A DNA stretch of 64,000 nt from Taibaiella sp. (lineage in GTDB: Bacteria; Bacteroidota; Bacteroidia; Chitinophagales; Chitinophagaceae), in the NCBI GenBank assembly GCA_016786705.1, contig JAEUVV010000009.1, positions 248,001-312,000 of the forward strand, read 5' to 3'. Shown piece by piece: positions 16,073 through 25,434 of this stretch. A program made the position numbers and the translations under genes. How positions within the stretch are numbered: the stretch's first letter is position 1; every line of letters starts with the position of its first letter. The notes beneath the pieces were generated by a model. That model was not told the origin of the DNA. It saw nothing but the letters and a program-made list of their open reading frames with translations, and ran no database searches.

Positions 16073-19000
16073 ATGACAAGATTTTTTCTATTCGCAGCAT
16101 TGTTGCTGTGTAACCTGTTCACTACAATAAGAACACTTCATGCCCAAAACATTGACCCCTATCTGCAGGCCATTCAATCTACGGGTATCGTGGTTAACTG
16201 GAAAACCAGCATCACAGTAAACAATCCTGTCGTACGTTACGGCTTAACAGAAAACAGCCTGGATAATATCGCGACCGGGGTATGTAATTTAATCACCGGC
16301 ACCGGGTATAACAATAATTATTTTTACAATACCGTAAAGCTTAGAGGCTTACAGCCGGCTACCAAGTATTATTACCGGGTAGTCAGTGACAATGACTCCA
16401 GTGCTATAAACTCTTTCCATACTTTACCTCAGCCAGGTATGGCACCTAATCTAAGCGGCAAATTAAGGTTCCTGATTATTGGTGACAACCAACTCCGCAA
16501 CTCGTTCCGGTACGACAGTTTGATGATAGCGGCCAAAAGAAAAATGACAGAACTATACGGCCCTCATTTTAATGATTCTATTTCTTTCATATTGAACCTT
16601 GGCGACCAGGTAGATAATGGCAGCCTCGATCATTATGAAAACCTGCATCTTAAAAAATCAAGGTACCTGTCCGGGGTTTTACCGATACAGACCGCTGTAG
16701 GTAATCATGAAACTTATCAGCCGGAAGGTATCCGTACCTATTATGAACATTTTGTATTGGATAGTATGCATTACAAAGGCATTTATTCCGGGCAGGAAGG
16801 GTATTACTCTTTCCAGGCAGGTAATGTAGTCGTAATTTATACCAATACTGATGCTGTGAATACAGCGCAGCTTAACTGGGCAAAAAAAGTAGTAGATACG
16901 GCCAACGCCGACCCTACTGTAAAATGGATTATCACTATCGGGCACCGGCCATATAGAGCAGAGCAATATGTATCCGACGTTTCTCCCTGGCTAAGAGATC
17001 AGCTCATTCCATACTGCATGACTTCCCCTAAGTTCCTGTTGAATGTAGGAGCGCACCATCACCTCTATGCCCGCGGGCAGTTTATGGAGGCGCCTGCCTA
17101 CCATATTATTTCCGGCGGTACGGCCTGGGACCAATACTGGGGCAACACCGCAGAGGAGGCAAATGCCGAAGATGTACAAAAAACGATCGCCAACTGGGCT
17201 TACCAGCTGGTAGAAGTAGATATGGTTAACGACAAGGCTGACGTCTACACTTATTCTATCGGAGGAAAGAAGATCAAGACCGCCAGCTCTGATGATACCG
17301 AAATAGATTGGCAGAACAACGTATTGATCGACGCTTTTCACCGGTATAAAAATATTCCACCGCCGGCAACACCTGAAATCTCTAATATTTTCCCGGATTC
17401 GCTGCAGTTACCGGTAACGATCCAGGGTTCAGCTTTTGCATCCCCGGGTAACGAATTACTGAATTCTACAGAGTTTCAGATAAGTGCGACCCGTAATTTC
17501 AGTGTTATCGAAAAAAGGAGTTTCCGCAACTTTGAAGATCTATATGGCCGGCCGCAGGGGCAGTATGAATGTGCCTTATCGGTTGATCAGAATGCGGGGG
17601 TAGATATAACCCAATATACTTTGCCGGCCGGATCCGTGGGTAATGGCTGGCATTATGTGCGTACCCGGTATCGGGACCGCAACCAGTCCTGGTCAGCCTG
17701 GTCTGTCACAGACTCTTTTAAGGTGTATAACAGTGTCGTTTTTAATCCTGCACTTTCCTTAGACAGCAGCAGGTATAGCAGCCGTACAGTGCAGGTCACT
17801 TTTACTAACGGATCGGCAGACCCGAACGCATGGATAGGTATCTATAAAAAAGGCCAGACACCCGGCTCTGGCTCCCCATCTATCGTTTGGCAAAATACCG
17901 GAAGTACCAACGGTGTATTAAACTTTACACTCCCTGCCAGTTTGCAACCGGGAGAATATTACGCAGCTTATTTTGGCAATGGCGGTTACACCCAGATCAC
18001 GCCAAAGGTTTCTTTTTATTATGGCCCCATACCCGTATTAAGCACAACAACTTATAATTTCGACCTGGGCGTTACCGTTCCTATACATTTCAGTAATGCA
18101 CCTAATTTAACCAATGACTGGATCGGGGTATACAAAATCAGTGATGTACCCGGCGGAGGTACGAATTCTACTAAATGGGATTATGTAAGGAATACAAGCG
18201 GCGGCGTTTTTAATGCCAACGGGCTGGCTAAAGGTTACTATTTTGCTTCCTATTTCTTACAGGATCAATATGCCGAAGCTTCAGAACGTATCTATTTTTC
18301 TGTTGGCGACAGTATTACCACATTATCTATCGCAGGTGCGGAACCGCACCAGTTTTACCTGGGTGAATATATTACTACCTCGTGGATGGATGCACCCGGG
18401 CTTACCAAGGATTGGTTAGGTATATACAGCGATACGGTTACGCAACCAAGCAGCGAATTCATTAGCTATACCTATTTTGACGGACATACCTCCGGCACCA
18501 AGGATATACCCGTATTGAATATGCCACAAACCCTGGGTAATTATTACCTTGTAATGTTAACCAACGACTCTTATACTGAGGTATCTAACAGAGTGCATTT
18601 TGAAATGATCCCGGGTGTTCCTTTACCTGATCATCTGCTGGACTTCTCCGGCCGCCTCGAAGACGACAGGGCACACCTGCTCAGCTGGACCGTCGTTAAT
18701 GAAGCTCCGGGGGAACAGTATACCCTGCAGTACAGTAAGGATGGCAAAAACTTCAATACGGACCTTTATACGACACCGGTTAACGGCGCATTAAATGGTA
18801 AATACAGTTACCTGTATCAGCATGCGGCAATTGGCAATAATTATTACCGTTTAAAAATGACCATAGATGGTACAGAAAATTATTCGAAGATGGTAAAAAT
18901 ACGGCAGGTTACCGATCGCGATGCAGAGGCCGGAAAGAATATGATCAATGTTTACCCGAACCCTTCCCGGTCAAATGGCAACAGTATTATCGAGTCGCCT

Positions 19001-19174
19001 TATCCTATTACACAAATAGATGTGCTGGATATGCAGGGCAGAATGATCTATCAAACTAAGAATGTAAACAATAATAAATATTCTTTTTTCAATCAGTCCC
19101 TGCCTGTAGGTACCTATATTTTAAAAATACATTCTAAAGAAATATATACTGCAAAACTGGTTATATCAAGATAA
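16073..19174 (+). CDS. Secreted purple-acid-phosphatase-like metallophosphoesterase with T9SS domain
   Basis: A 1033-residue secreted protein. In order: signal peptide (about 1-24), an N-terminal fibronectin-III-like purple acid phosphatase domain (about 26-125), a calcineurin-type phosphoesterase domain with GDNQ (near 136), LGDQVDNG (near 174), GNHE (near 208), GHRPYR (near 289) and GAHHHLY (near 325), then a linker domain. About three tandem 95-residue beta domains follow, each with a (D/A)WIGIY or DWLGIY motif, and finally a type A T9SS sorting domain (about 960-1033, starting at VYPNPS). Likely exported through the outer membrane by type IX secretion to release phosphate; substrate unknown. 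Stand-alone gene with its own terminator. Confidence 0.9.
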   Translation: MTRFFLFAALLLCNLFTTIRTLHAQNIDPYLQAIQSTGIVVNWKTSITVNNPVVRYGLTENSLDNIATGVCNLITGTGYNNNYFYNTVKLRGLQPATKYYYRVVSDNDSSAINSFHTLPQPGMAPNLSGKLRFLIIGDNQLRNSFRYDSLMIAAKRKMTELYGPHFNDSISFILNLGDQVDNGSLDHYENLHLKKSRYLSGVLPIQTAVGNHETYQPEGIRTYYEHFVLDSMHYKGIYSGQEGYYSFQAGNVVVIYTNTDAVNTAQLNWAKKVVDTANADPTVKWIITIGHRPYRAEQYVSDVSPWLRDQLIPYCMTSPKFLLNVGAHHHLYARGQFMEAPAYHIISGGTAWDQYWGNTAEEANAEDVQKTIANWAYQLVEVDMVNDKADVYTYSIGGKKIKTASSDDTEIDWQNNVLIDAFHRYKNIPPPATPEISNIFPDSLQLPVTIQGSAFASPGNELLNSTEFQISATRNFSVIEKRSFRNFEDLYGRPQGQYECALSVDQNAGVDITQYTLPAGSVGNGWHYVRTRYRDRNQSWSAWSVTDSFKVYNSVVFNPALSLDSSRYSSRTVQVTFTNGSADPNAWIGIYKKGQTPGSGSPSIVWQNTGSTNGVLNFTLPASLQPGEYYAAYFGNGGYTQITPKVSFYYGPIPVLSTTTYNFDLGVTVPIHFSNAPNLTNDWIGVYKISDVPGGGTNSTKWDYVRNTSGGVFNANGLAKGYYFASYFLQDQYAEASERIYFSVGDSITTLSIAGAEPHQFYLGEYITTSWMDAPGLTKDWLGIYSDTVTQPSSEFISYTYFDGHTSGTKDIPVLNMPQTLGNYYLVMLTNDSYTEVSNRVHFEMIPGVPLPDHLLDFSGRLEDDRAHLLSWTVVNEAPGEQYTLQYSKDGKNFNTDLYTTPVNGALNGKYSYLYQHAAIGNNYYRLKMTIDGTENYSKMVKIRQVTDRDAEAGKNMINVYPNPSRSNGNSIIESPYPITQIDVLDMQGRMIYQTKNVNNNKYSFFNQSLPVGTYILKIHSKEIYTAKLVISR

Positions 19175-19245
19175 AGCAGATCACCTGTGTCCTGCACAAA
19201 AATGCTTTTTGTAAGGGTTATCAATACGCTTTCCTGTTTGTTTAA

Positions 19246-19283
19246 AAACTTTTCAAGCCTTTCCGGGCCTGGAAAGTTTTTTT
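19246..19283 (+). terminator. Terminator of the T9SS phosphoesterase gene
   Basis: A long stem of about 14 pairs (left arm from 19246, right arm GGCCTGGAAAG from 19266) runs into seven T (19277-19283), 72 bases after the stop. Confidence 0.85.
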
Positions 19284-19401
19284 GTTTCTAAGCACTATCC
19301 CACTTCTATGTGAACAATAAAATTATCGCGTTGATTAAGACCATATGAGTGTGAAATACCGGGAACTAAAATAAATTTAGGGTAACCTAGCGAGTAAGTA
19401 T

Positions 19402-19409
19402 TAGCTTTG
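19402..19409 (+). promoter_or_regulatory. Promoter -7 box of the DEAD-box helicase gene
   Basis: TAGCTTTG matches TAnnTTTG and lies 21 bases before the ATG, so the leader is very short. A weak TTAG sits where the -33 TTTG is expected (19377-19380). Confidence 0.5.
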
Positions 19410-19430
19410 CAAATACATTAAAAAACAATT

Positions 19431-20774
19431 ATGAGTTTTTCATTTAACCTATCGGATATACTTTCAGTACTCGGTTTTGAGTCTTTAAATCAAATGCAAC
19501 AAGAGGCTATTGAAGCTGCCGAACAGCATAAAAATGTCAAATTGCTTTCCGCTACAGGTTCCGGGAAAACGCTTGCTTTTTTAATCCCGATCCTCAAATC
19601 CTTAAACACTTCGGTAAAATCTACCCAGGCCCTGATCGTAGTGCCTTCACGGGAACTGGCTATGCAGATCGAGAAAGTGTTTAAATCCATGCGTACCGGC
19701 ATAAAAATAACCTGTTGCTATGGTGGTCATAAGAGAGAGATCGAAGAAAATGAACTGGTTGAAGCCCCTTATATTATCGTGGGTACACCCGGCCGTTTAG
19801 GCGACCATATCCGCAGGCAGAATATTGATACTTCCGGCATCACTTACTTAGTCTTTGATGAGTTTGACAAAACACTGGAATTAGGCTTCCAGGAAGAGAT
19901 CCTGTTTATTACAGATCACCTGCCGAATGTCGAAAGGCGCATGCTTACTTCGGCAACCGCAGCGGTTGAAGTGCCTGAATTCATCGGCTTAACCGATCCA
20001 AAAGTACTCAGCTATATTACCGACGACAATAAGCCGGAGGCATTAAGTATTCAGCAGTTAAAAAGTGATGATAAAGATAAGGCACAGACCTTAGTGAACC
20101 TGGTTTGTCAATTAGGCGCACGCCCTATGATCATTTTCTGTAACCACAGGGAATCGGTAGAGCGCCTGAGCTATCACCTCTGGCAAAGAGGCATTACCAA
20201 TGAATATTACCATGGCGCTATGGAACAAAGAGACCGGGATGCGGCGCTCAGCAAGTTCCGCAATGGCAGTACTTTTATCCTGGTCACTACAGACCTGGCT
20301 GCGCGCGGCCTGGACATTCCCCATATAAGATATATTATTCATTACCATTTACCGGTTTCTGAAGATGCCTATACGCACAGGAATGGCCGTACCGCAAGGA
20401 TGGAGGCCAGTGGTACCGCGATCTTGCTGATCGGGCCGGAAGAATATTTACCGGAATACTTATCGGGGGAAACAATTCCTGAAATTACCCTCCAGCCTCC
20501 TTTTGAAATTCCTGAAAAGCCGAAATGGGTTACCCTCTATATTCCTTTAGGGAAAAAAGATAAGGTGAATAAAATTGATGTGGTTGGCTTTTTATCGAAT
20601 GTAGGGGAACTCAAAAAAGAGGATATTGGCATTATCGAATCAAAAGATTACCATACGTTTGTAGGTATCCGTAAAACCAAAGCGGCACATACGTTTACCC
20701 TCATCAAAGAGGCCCGTATCAAGGGAAAAAAAGCGAAGCCGGAGATTGTGAAACAACAATTCATCCAAAGCTAA
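19431..20774 (+). CDS. DEAD-box RNA helicase with DEFD box
   Basis: A 447-residue ATP-dependent RNA helicase. Q motif region near 20-25, motif I ATGSGKT (about 41-47), Ia PSRELA, Ib GTPGR, motif II as DEFD (about 144-147), motif III SAT, then the second RecA domain with the ARGLDIP and HRNGRTAR motifs. The last ~75 residues look like the DbpA/CsdA-type RNA-binding domain. Motif II reads DEFD where most members have DEAD; Asp and Glu needed for ATP hydrolysis are kept. Likely acts in ribosome assembly or RNA decay. First gene of a probable three-gene run, five bases before the next. Confidence 0.92.
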   Translation: MSFSFNLSDILSVLGFESLNQMQQEAIEAAEQHKNVKLLSATGSGKTLAFLIPILKSLNTSVKSTQALIVVPSRELAMQIEKVFKSMRTGIKITCCYGGHKREIEENELVEAPYIIVGTPGRLGDHIRRQNIDTSGITYLVFDEFDKTLELGFQEEILFITDHLPNVERRMLTSATAAVEVPEFIGLTDPKVLSYITDDNKPEALSIQQLKSDDKDKAQTLVNLVCQLGARPMIIFCNHRESVERLSYHLWQRGITNEYYHGAMEQRDRDAALSKFRNGSTFILVTTDLAARGLDIPHIRYIIHYHLPVSEDAYTHRNGRTARMEASGTAILLIGPEEYLPEYLSGETIPEITLQPPFEIPEKPKWVTLYIPLGKKDKVNKIDVVGFLSNVGELKKEDIGIIESKDYHTFVGIRKTKAAHTFTLIKEARIKGKKAKPEIVKQQFIQS

Positions 20775-20779
20775 ACTCT

Positions 20780-21550
20780 ATGAGGTATTGGTGGCTGCTT
20801 CTTTGTATCGCGGCTCTAACAGGCTGTAACACTTCCGGCTCAGAAAAGCCGGTTGAGCAGCCTGGCCCTGCTATAAAAAGTGAAACCCCATCAACAGCGG
20901 TTCCGGGCAAGGAAGAAAAATTCCTGGTTTTTACCTGTAAGCCTGCTGATGTAAATATGTTCTGGAAAGCCGAAGACGGTCATATTTTCAGGAATTTCGA
21001 CTCCCTGGACCAATGGCTTTCTGTAAAGCGCAGGCAACAATTGATCTTTGCCATGAACGGCGGTATGTATATGGAGGACAATAGTCCATTAGGGCTATAT
21101 ATTGAAAACGGCAAAACACTGCGTAAGCTGAATAAAATGAATGGCGGTGGTAACTTCTATATGAAGCCTAACGGCGTATTTTATATAACGGAAAAAGGAA
21201 CGGCACATATTACGGCCAGAGAAGCTTTCAACGCTACAGGCGTAAATTTTGCGACCCAATCCGGGCCGATGGTGTTAATGGACGGCATGGTAAATCCTTT
21301 GTTCAACAAAGGTTCAGAGAATTTAAATATCAGGAACGGGGTGGGTATCCTGCCCAATGGCGATTGTATTTTTATGATGTCCCGGTCTTTGATCAATTTC
21401 TATGATTTTGCCTTATTTTTTAAAGAGCAGGGGTGTAAGAGCGCGCTTTACCTGGATGGCGCGATCAGCCAAACCTATCTGCCGGGGCAATCTTACTCCG
21501 CAAAGGGCGGCAACTTCGGTGTGATCATCGGGGTAACAAAGGCCTTATGA
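20780..21550 (+). CDS. Phosphodiester glycosidase (NAGPA/DUF2233) family lipoprotein
   Basis: A 256-residue protein with a lipoprotein signal (lipobox LTGC, Cys16) followed by a Pro/Glu-rich linker and a NAGPA-like domain. Family motifs NGGMY (about 93-97), GNFYMKPNGVFY, ATQSGPMVL and LYLDGAISQ are present. Members cleave phosphodiester-linked sugars or related bonds; the substrate here is unknown. It begins five bases after the helicase stop and ends one base before the next gene, so the three are probably co-transcribed although no functional link is obvious. Confidence 0.85.
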   Translation: MRYWWLLLCIAALTGCNTSGSEKPVEQPGPAIKSETPSTAVPGKEEKFLVFTCKPADVNMFWKAEDGHIFRNFDSLDQWLSVKRRQQLIFAMNGGMYMEDNSPLGLYIENGKTLRKLNKMNGGGNFYMKPNGVFYITEKGTAHITAREAFNATGVNFATQSGPMVLMDGMVNPLFNKGSENLNIRNGVGILPNGDCIFMMSRSLINFYDFALFFKEQGCKSALYLDGAISQTYLPGQSYSAKGGNFGVIIGVTKAL

Positions 21551-21551
21551 G

Positions 21552-21791
21552 ATGAAGCGGAAAATACTACTTCTTATAGTACTGTTATGTATTGATCTTG
21601 CTGTTATAGCTTTAGTGTTAAGGCAAGACCTCGCCTCTAAGGATTTTACTATTGTTATTCCATTTATCTATGCAATCCTGCTCAATTTCCTGTTAGCCGG
21701 GGTCCTGTCCAGAACTAAAATAGGCCAGTACAGCGGCTTATTTGTGATCAATGCCATCGCAATGCCCTTGCTTATGTATTTGTATACATAA
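21552..21791 (+). CDS. Small three-span membrane protein of unknown function
   Basis: A 79-residue protein with three hydrophobic segments (about 3-22, 33-52, 61-78) and a short polar loop SRTKIGQYSG. No family is recognised. Its ATG follows the previous stop by one base, which supports translation as part of the helicase-NAGPA run. Confidence 0.65.
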   Translation: MKRKILLLIVLLCIDLAVIALVLRQDLASKDFTIVIPFIYAILLNFLLAGVLSRTKIGQYSGLFVINAIAMPLLMYLYT

Positions 21792-21904
21792 GCAAAAAAG
21801 CGTTTTATAAAAATCCACATCGGTGGTCTTCGGGAAATAAATCGGGGAAAACGGGCTAAGTTTATAAGATCATACTTCGTCTACTAATTAAAAACCTCTA
21901 GTTT

Positions 21905-22504
21905 ATGAAAACCCGGCTATATACTACGCTACTCCTGTCTTTATTTTCATTAACCGGCTTTGCACAAAAGCCAGGGTCAACAGAACACTTTATCAAAATT
22001 CAACCCTTATCTATTGCAGAACGCCACTTTGGTTGTGGCCTGGGCGCCGGTTACGAATTTATCACCGGTAAAAAAGTAAAGTACGGTATTTCCTTTCCGG
22101 TCAATTTCTACCATGGTCTATTTGCACAAATTGGGAAACCGGCAGCCTTGTATCCTGATGTAAAAAGCAGGTATGCCACCTTTTCACCCACTTTCCAGCT
22201 TTTTCCAGTCTATAAGAGCAGGATCAGCTATGGCATTGGAATAGGTTTGCAAATGATGTATGCTTACGGCACAAGAGCCGTACGGGCAGAAGGCATTGAT
22301 CCTACCCCGGAGTATATTCCCGAACATTACAAGTCCTTCAGGCTGGGCAGCTTTGTTCATAACCAATTTGCGGTAAAGATGGGAAAGGGTAATAACCGGT
22401 TTAACATAGACCTGGGGCTCGGCGCCCCCCTTTATGACCAGATACCGGGTAATAATTCCTCTGTAATAGTAAGATTTAACCTTGGTTTCGCTTTCGCATT
22501 ATAA
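21905..22504 (+). CDS. Exported protein, probable small outer-membrane barrel
   Basis: A 199-residue protein with a signal peptide (about 1-20, LTGFAQ) and amphipathic strands with Tyr/Phe girdles such as YGIGIGLQMMYAYG, ending VRFNLGFAFAL. This looks like an 8-strand outer-membrane barrel, but no family is named with confidence. It is separated from the upstream run by 113 bases and faces vanZ tail to tail. Confidence 0.65.
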   Translation: MKTRLYTTLLLSLFSLTGFAQKPGSTEHFIKIQPLSIAERHFGCGLGAGYEFITGKKVKYGISFPVNFYHGLFAQIGKPAALYPDVKSRYATFSPTFQLFPVYKSRISYGIGIGLQMMYAYGTRAVRAEGIDPTPEYIPEHYKSFRLGSFVHNQFAVKMGKGNNRFNIDLGLGAPLYDQIPGNNSSVIVRFNLGFAFAL

Positions 22505-22508
22505 TTAG

Positions 22509-22537
22509 TGAGCGCTCTTAACGGCTCATTTCTTTTT
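22509..22537. terminator. Weak terminator between convergent genes
   Basis: TGAGC (22509-22513) pairs with GCTCA (22524-22528), followed by TTTCTTTTTAT. It overlaps the end of the vanZ-like gene, serving the plus-strand gene that ends at 22504. Confidence 0.4.
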
Positions 22538-22924
22538 ATCGCCAAAAAATTTCAGGATAAAGAACAATAAAATACCTAAAACTGCACCTATAGCATCGGC
22601 AAGCGCATCGTAATGATCGAAGCTGCGCCCTGCCGTAATACCACTGCCCTGGAGCAGTTCTACAAAATAGCCATAAGCCGTACAGGAAAGAAAAACAATA
22701 AGGCCTTCTTTTTTAAGCATGGGATTACGAAACAGCAACAGGAGAAGAAAAGCCAGCAAAGCGAAGATGGCGAAATGGATCAGCTTATCATGTTGGAAAA
22801 TCGACAGGCTGGGCACATCTTTCCCCGGCAGTAAACAGGCAGCAAAAATAATTGCAGCCCATGTATAAAAACAAAGAGCTGCAATTTTTTTATGATCGCG
22901 TAACCAATTAAAAATGGTCAACAT
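22526..22924 (-). CDS. VanZ family membrane protein
   Basis: A 132-residue protein with four membrane segments and the VanZ-like motif DKLIHFAIFALLAF followed by a YGYFVELLQG helix and an FDHYDALADAIGA segment near the C terminus. VanZ-like proteins are of poorly defined role in most bacteria (teicoplanin resistance in enterococci). The start at ATG 22922-22924 is preferred; an upstream TTG would overlap gcvH. It lies 16 bases after gcvH. Confidence 0.85.
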   Translation of the reverse strand: MLTIFNWLRDHKKIAALCFYTWAAIIFAACLLPGKDVPSLSIFQHDKLIHFAIFALLAFLLLLLFRNPMLKKEGLIVFLSCTAYGYFVELLQGSGITAGRSFDHYDALADAIGAVLGILLFFILKFFGDKKK

Positions 22925-22940
22925 TAAGCGGTTCTTATTA

Positions 22941-23318
22941 TTAGCCAATCAGGGACTGATAAGCTTCCGCATCCAATAATGCCGCTACATCTTCCGGATT
23001 GTCTACTTTTAATTTGATCATCCAGCCGTTTCCGTAAGGATCGTTGTTTACTGCTTCCGGCTCAGAAGCCAAAGCCGCATTTAATTCCAATACGGTACCA
23101 GCAACCGGCAAATACAGGTCAGAAACCGTTTTAACAGCTTCCACTGTACCGAAAACTTCGTTAGCCCCTAATTGTTGACCTACGGTTTCTACTTCAACAA
23201 ATACGATATCACCTAACTCTTTCTGTGCGAAATCTGTGATACCAATGGTGGCTACATCACCTTCTAAAGCTATCCACTCATGCTCTTTGGTGTACTTTAA
23301 ATTTGCTGGAACGCTCAT
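22941..23318 (-). CDS. gcvH: Glycine cleavage system H protein
   Basis: A 125-residue lipoyl carrier protein of the glycine cleavage complex, which shuttles the aminomethyl group between P, T and L proteins. KYTKEHEW near residue 9 and the lipoylation site GTVEAVKTVSDL with Lys63 are intact, as is the C-terminal NPYGNGWM-like motif (NDPYGNGWMIK). The ATG at 23318 is chosen because it starts the usual short N terminus; an upstream TTG would add 24 unlikely residues. Partner genes gcvP and gcvT are not in the window. Confidence 0.96.
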   Translation of the reverse strand: MSVPANLKYTKEHEWIALEGDVATIGITDFAQKELGDIVFVEVETVGQQLGANEVFGTVEAVKTVSDLYLPVAGTVLELNAALASEPEAVNNDPYGNGWMIKLKVDNPEDVAALLDAEAYQSLIG

Positions 23319-23397
23319 ATTCTTTTTGTTTTTAAAATTTACTGTGTGTGAAATTAATAATATTATTGAATTGGAGTTCAGATTTTCCAAATATTAA

Positions 23398-23934
23398 TTA
23401 TTCTTGCAATTGATAAATGCTGGGAATATTCCTGCCCAGGCCATCAAAATCAAGGCCATAGCCCAGTACAAACTTATCCGGGATCTCAAAGCCCAGGTAA
23501 TCGGGTTGCACATCAAATAAGCGCGCGGTAGGCTTGGTCAGCAAAGTAGCTATTTTAAGGGATTTAGGATTCTGATTATATAATTCAGGCAAAAACTGGT
23601 ACAATGTTCTTCCCGTATCCAGGATGTCTTCAATAATAATTACATGACGGTCCTTTACGCGCTCATCAAGACCAATAGCCGTAACTACGTTACCGGTAGA
23701 AGTAGTCCCTTTATAAGACACCAGTTTGATAAACGATATTTCCGCTTCGAGGTCGATATGGCGAAACATATCTGCCGCAAATAAGAAAGAGCCATTAAGG
23801 ATCGCGATGAACAAAGGCTTTTCGTCCCTATAATCATTATTGATCTTAACTGCGATCTCAAAACATTTGGCTTGAATTTCCTCAGCGGAAATGTAAGGTA
23901 TAAATGTCTTACCGTGCACTACTATTGATTCCAT
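23398..23934 (-). CDS. hpt: Hypoxanthine phosphoribosyltransferase
   Basis: A 178-residue purine salvage enzyme that makes IMP or GMP from hypoxanthine or guanine and PRPP. The PRPP-binding motif VIIIEDILDTGRT occupies residues 98-110, and the flexible-loop SYKGTTSTG and the purine-binding FVLGYGLD segments are present. Length is normal for Hpt. It lies 48 bases after the mutS-like gene and 79 before gcvH; a -7-like box at 23960-23967 suggests its own promoter. Confidence 0.94.
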   Translation of the reverse strand: MESIVVHGKTFIPYISAEEIQAKCFEIAVKINNDYRDEKPLFIAILNGSFLFAADMFRHIDLEAEISFIKLVSYKGTTSTGNVVTAIGLDERVKDRHVIIIEDILDTGRTLYQFLPELYNQNPKSLKIATLLTKPTARLFDVQPDYLGFEIPDKFVLGYGLDFDGLGRNIPSIYQLQE

Positions 23935-23959
23935 GCTACTTTGTGGATTATTTGTAGGG

Positions 23960-23967
23960 CAAAAGTA
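23960..23967 (-). promoter_or_regulatory. Candidate -7 box of hpt
   Basis: On the minus strand TACTTTTG fits TAnnTTTG, 25 bases before the hpt ATG. No clear -33 element is seen. Confidence 0.35.
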
Positions 23968-23982
23968 AGTTTTATAAATGAA

Positions 23983-25299
23983 TTAAGTATTGGCTTTTAA
24001 AATTTCCAGGATACCTTCATGCTGCAGGACCAGGAAACCGATCTTATCATTTGAAACGCCTTCTTTTAGTTCGTAGGTAAACGTATAATTCCCGGCAGTA
24101 TCAATGTTCGTATTACAATAGCGGAAAGCAATGCCCGACTCCTGCTTCAGCTCGTCGTATAACTCATATAGATGGGTAGACAAAGCCAGCAAATTATGCC
24201 TATGCCGGATCAAATGCTGGATAACGGCTTTGCTGCACTCATAGGCGTCATGCACATTAGTACCTTTAAACAGCTCATCCATCAATACCAGGTGACGGGT
24301 ACTTTGCTGAATTTTCTGGGCGGTGATCTTCATCCTTTGCACTTCAGCGAAGAAGTAGCTTTCGCCTTTGAAAATATTATCTTCCACCTGCATATTCGTA
24401 ATAATACCTTCCAGGAAGCTGATCCTGTATTCCCGGGCAGGTACCCCCATACCGATATGTGCCAGGAGCGCGCTCAAGCCCAGGCTTCGCAACAAGGTAC
24501 TTTTTCCCGACATATTGGCCCCGGTCAGGAAAAGCATGTGTTTATCCCTGCCCAGCTCAATATCATACGGTACCGCCTGCTTTAATAGTGGGTGAAAAAG
24601 CCCTTTAGCAGACAAAGACACCTGTTCGTCCCGGCTTATTTCAGGCATCGTGAACCCTAATCGCTTTCCTGCTTTAGCCATAGCATGCCAGCAATCCATA
24701 TTCGCAAACTGTTCAAAAAGTGTTGTAACAAACTTTTTCAACTGCCTGCGTCCATGATAACCGGCATGCATCAGGGCCCTTAGGGGCGACTGGCGGTCCA
24801 GCGTCAACAATTCGCGGCTGGCTTTATGTGCCAGGAAAGTTTCAAAAACGGCTCTTGCCTGCTGTACCAGTACCGGGGTATGAGCATCCTCGATACTCAA
24901 TATCTGTTGTAAGCCTTTTGCCAGGTCGATCAGGTGAAAGACCGAGAACTGTAACAGGGAATAAGCATTCTTATTAAAAATACGCTGTAAAGCCGCGTCA
25001 ATAGAAAACATCCAGGAACTGGGTTTGTAATGCAGTCCATCAGAAGATTCAAAAAAATCTTTCAGCATGACCAGGGTACCATTGGAAATAGCCGAGTCCC
25101 ACTCCGTCTCATGCCGCTCCCAGTACTTTACGGCATCCTGGATATCCATCAGGCTGTTATAATCCTGGGGCGGCCTTTGTAAATATTGCTTTAAACGGGC
25201 CGCACCAAGGTGCGAAGTAGTCTGGTCAATTAAGTCGAAGACATTCAACTCGCCATTAAAAACTGATAAATCCTTGAGAGTGACCGCGTCTATTTGCAC
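23983..25299 (-). CDS. MutS-family ATPase without mismatch-recognition domain
   Basis: A 438-residue protein related to the core and ATPase part of MutS. It has an N-terminal helical lever-like region (about 15-230) beginning LNVFDLIDQTTSHLGAARL, then the ABC-type ATPase with Walker A TGANMSGKST (259-268), and Walker B LVLMDEL near 330 followed by KGTN. Domains I and II of true MutS are missing, so it is not the classic mismatch sensor; it falls with the MutS-like group found in Bacteroidota, of unknown role. The frame begins with GTG at 25297-25299; no ATG is available in the first 50 codons. Confidence 0.85.
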   Translation of the reverse strand: MQIDAVTLKDLSVFNGELNVFDLIDQTTSHLGAARLKQYLQRPPQDYNSLMDIQDAVKYWERHETEWDSAISNGTLVMLKDFFESSDGLHYKPSSWMFSIDAALQRIFNKNAYSLLQFSVFHLIDLAKGLQQILSIEDAHTPVLVQQARAVFETFLAHKASRELLTLDRQSPLRALMHAGYHGRRQLKKFVTTLFEQFANMDCWHAMAKAGKRLGFTMPEISRDEQVSLSAKGLFHPLLKQAVPYDIELGRDKHMLFLTGANMSGKSTLLRSLGLSALLAHIGMGVPAREYRISFLEGIITNMQVEDNIFKGESYFFAEVQRMKITAQKIQQSTRHLVLMDELFKGTNVHDAYECSKAVIQHLIRHRHNLLALSTHLYELYDELKQESGIAFRYCNTNIDTAGNYTFTYELKEGVSNDKIGFLVLQHEGILEILKANT

Positions 25300-25339
25300 A
25301 GGAAAAAAGTATTGTTGAATATTGATGACGAAAATAACT

Positions 25340-25347
25340 CAAAATTA
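25340..25347 (-). promoter_or_regulatory. Candidate -7 box of the mutS-like gene
   Basis: TAATTTTG on the minus strand fits TAnnTTTG, 40 bases before the GTG start; a second copy of the same octamer lies ten bases further upstream (25350-25357). Confidence 0.35.
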
Positions 25348-25434
25348 CCCAAAATTAACGCTATTAATTATGTGCCGCCTCCAGAACAGGTATTTTCACC
25401 TTACGTAAATGCCTTGCTTTGAGCAATAATTAAC

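Noticed and set aside
22925..22948. Upstream TTG extension of the VanZ-like gene
   Set aside because: It would overlap the end of gcvH and adds residues not expected in VanZ; the ATG at 22924 is better placed.
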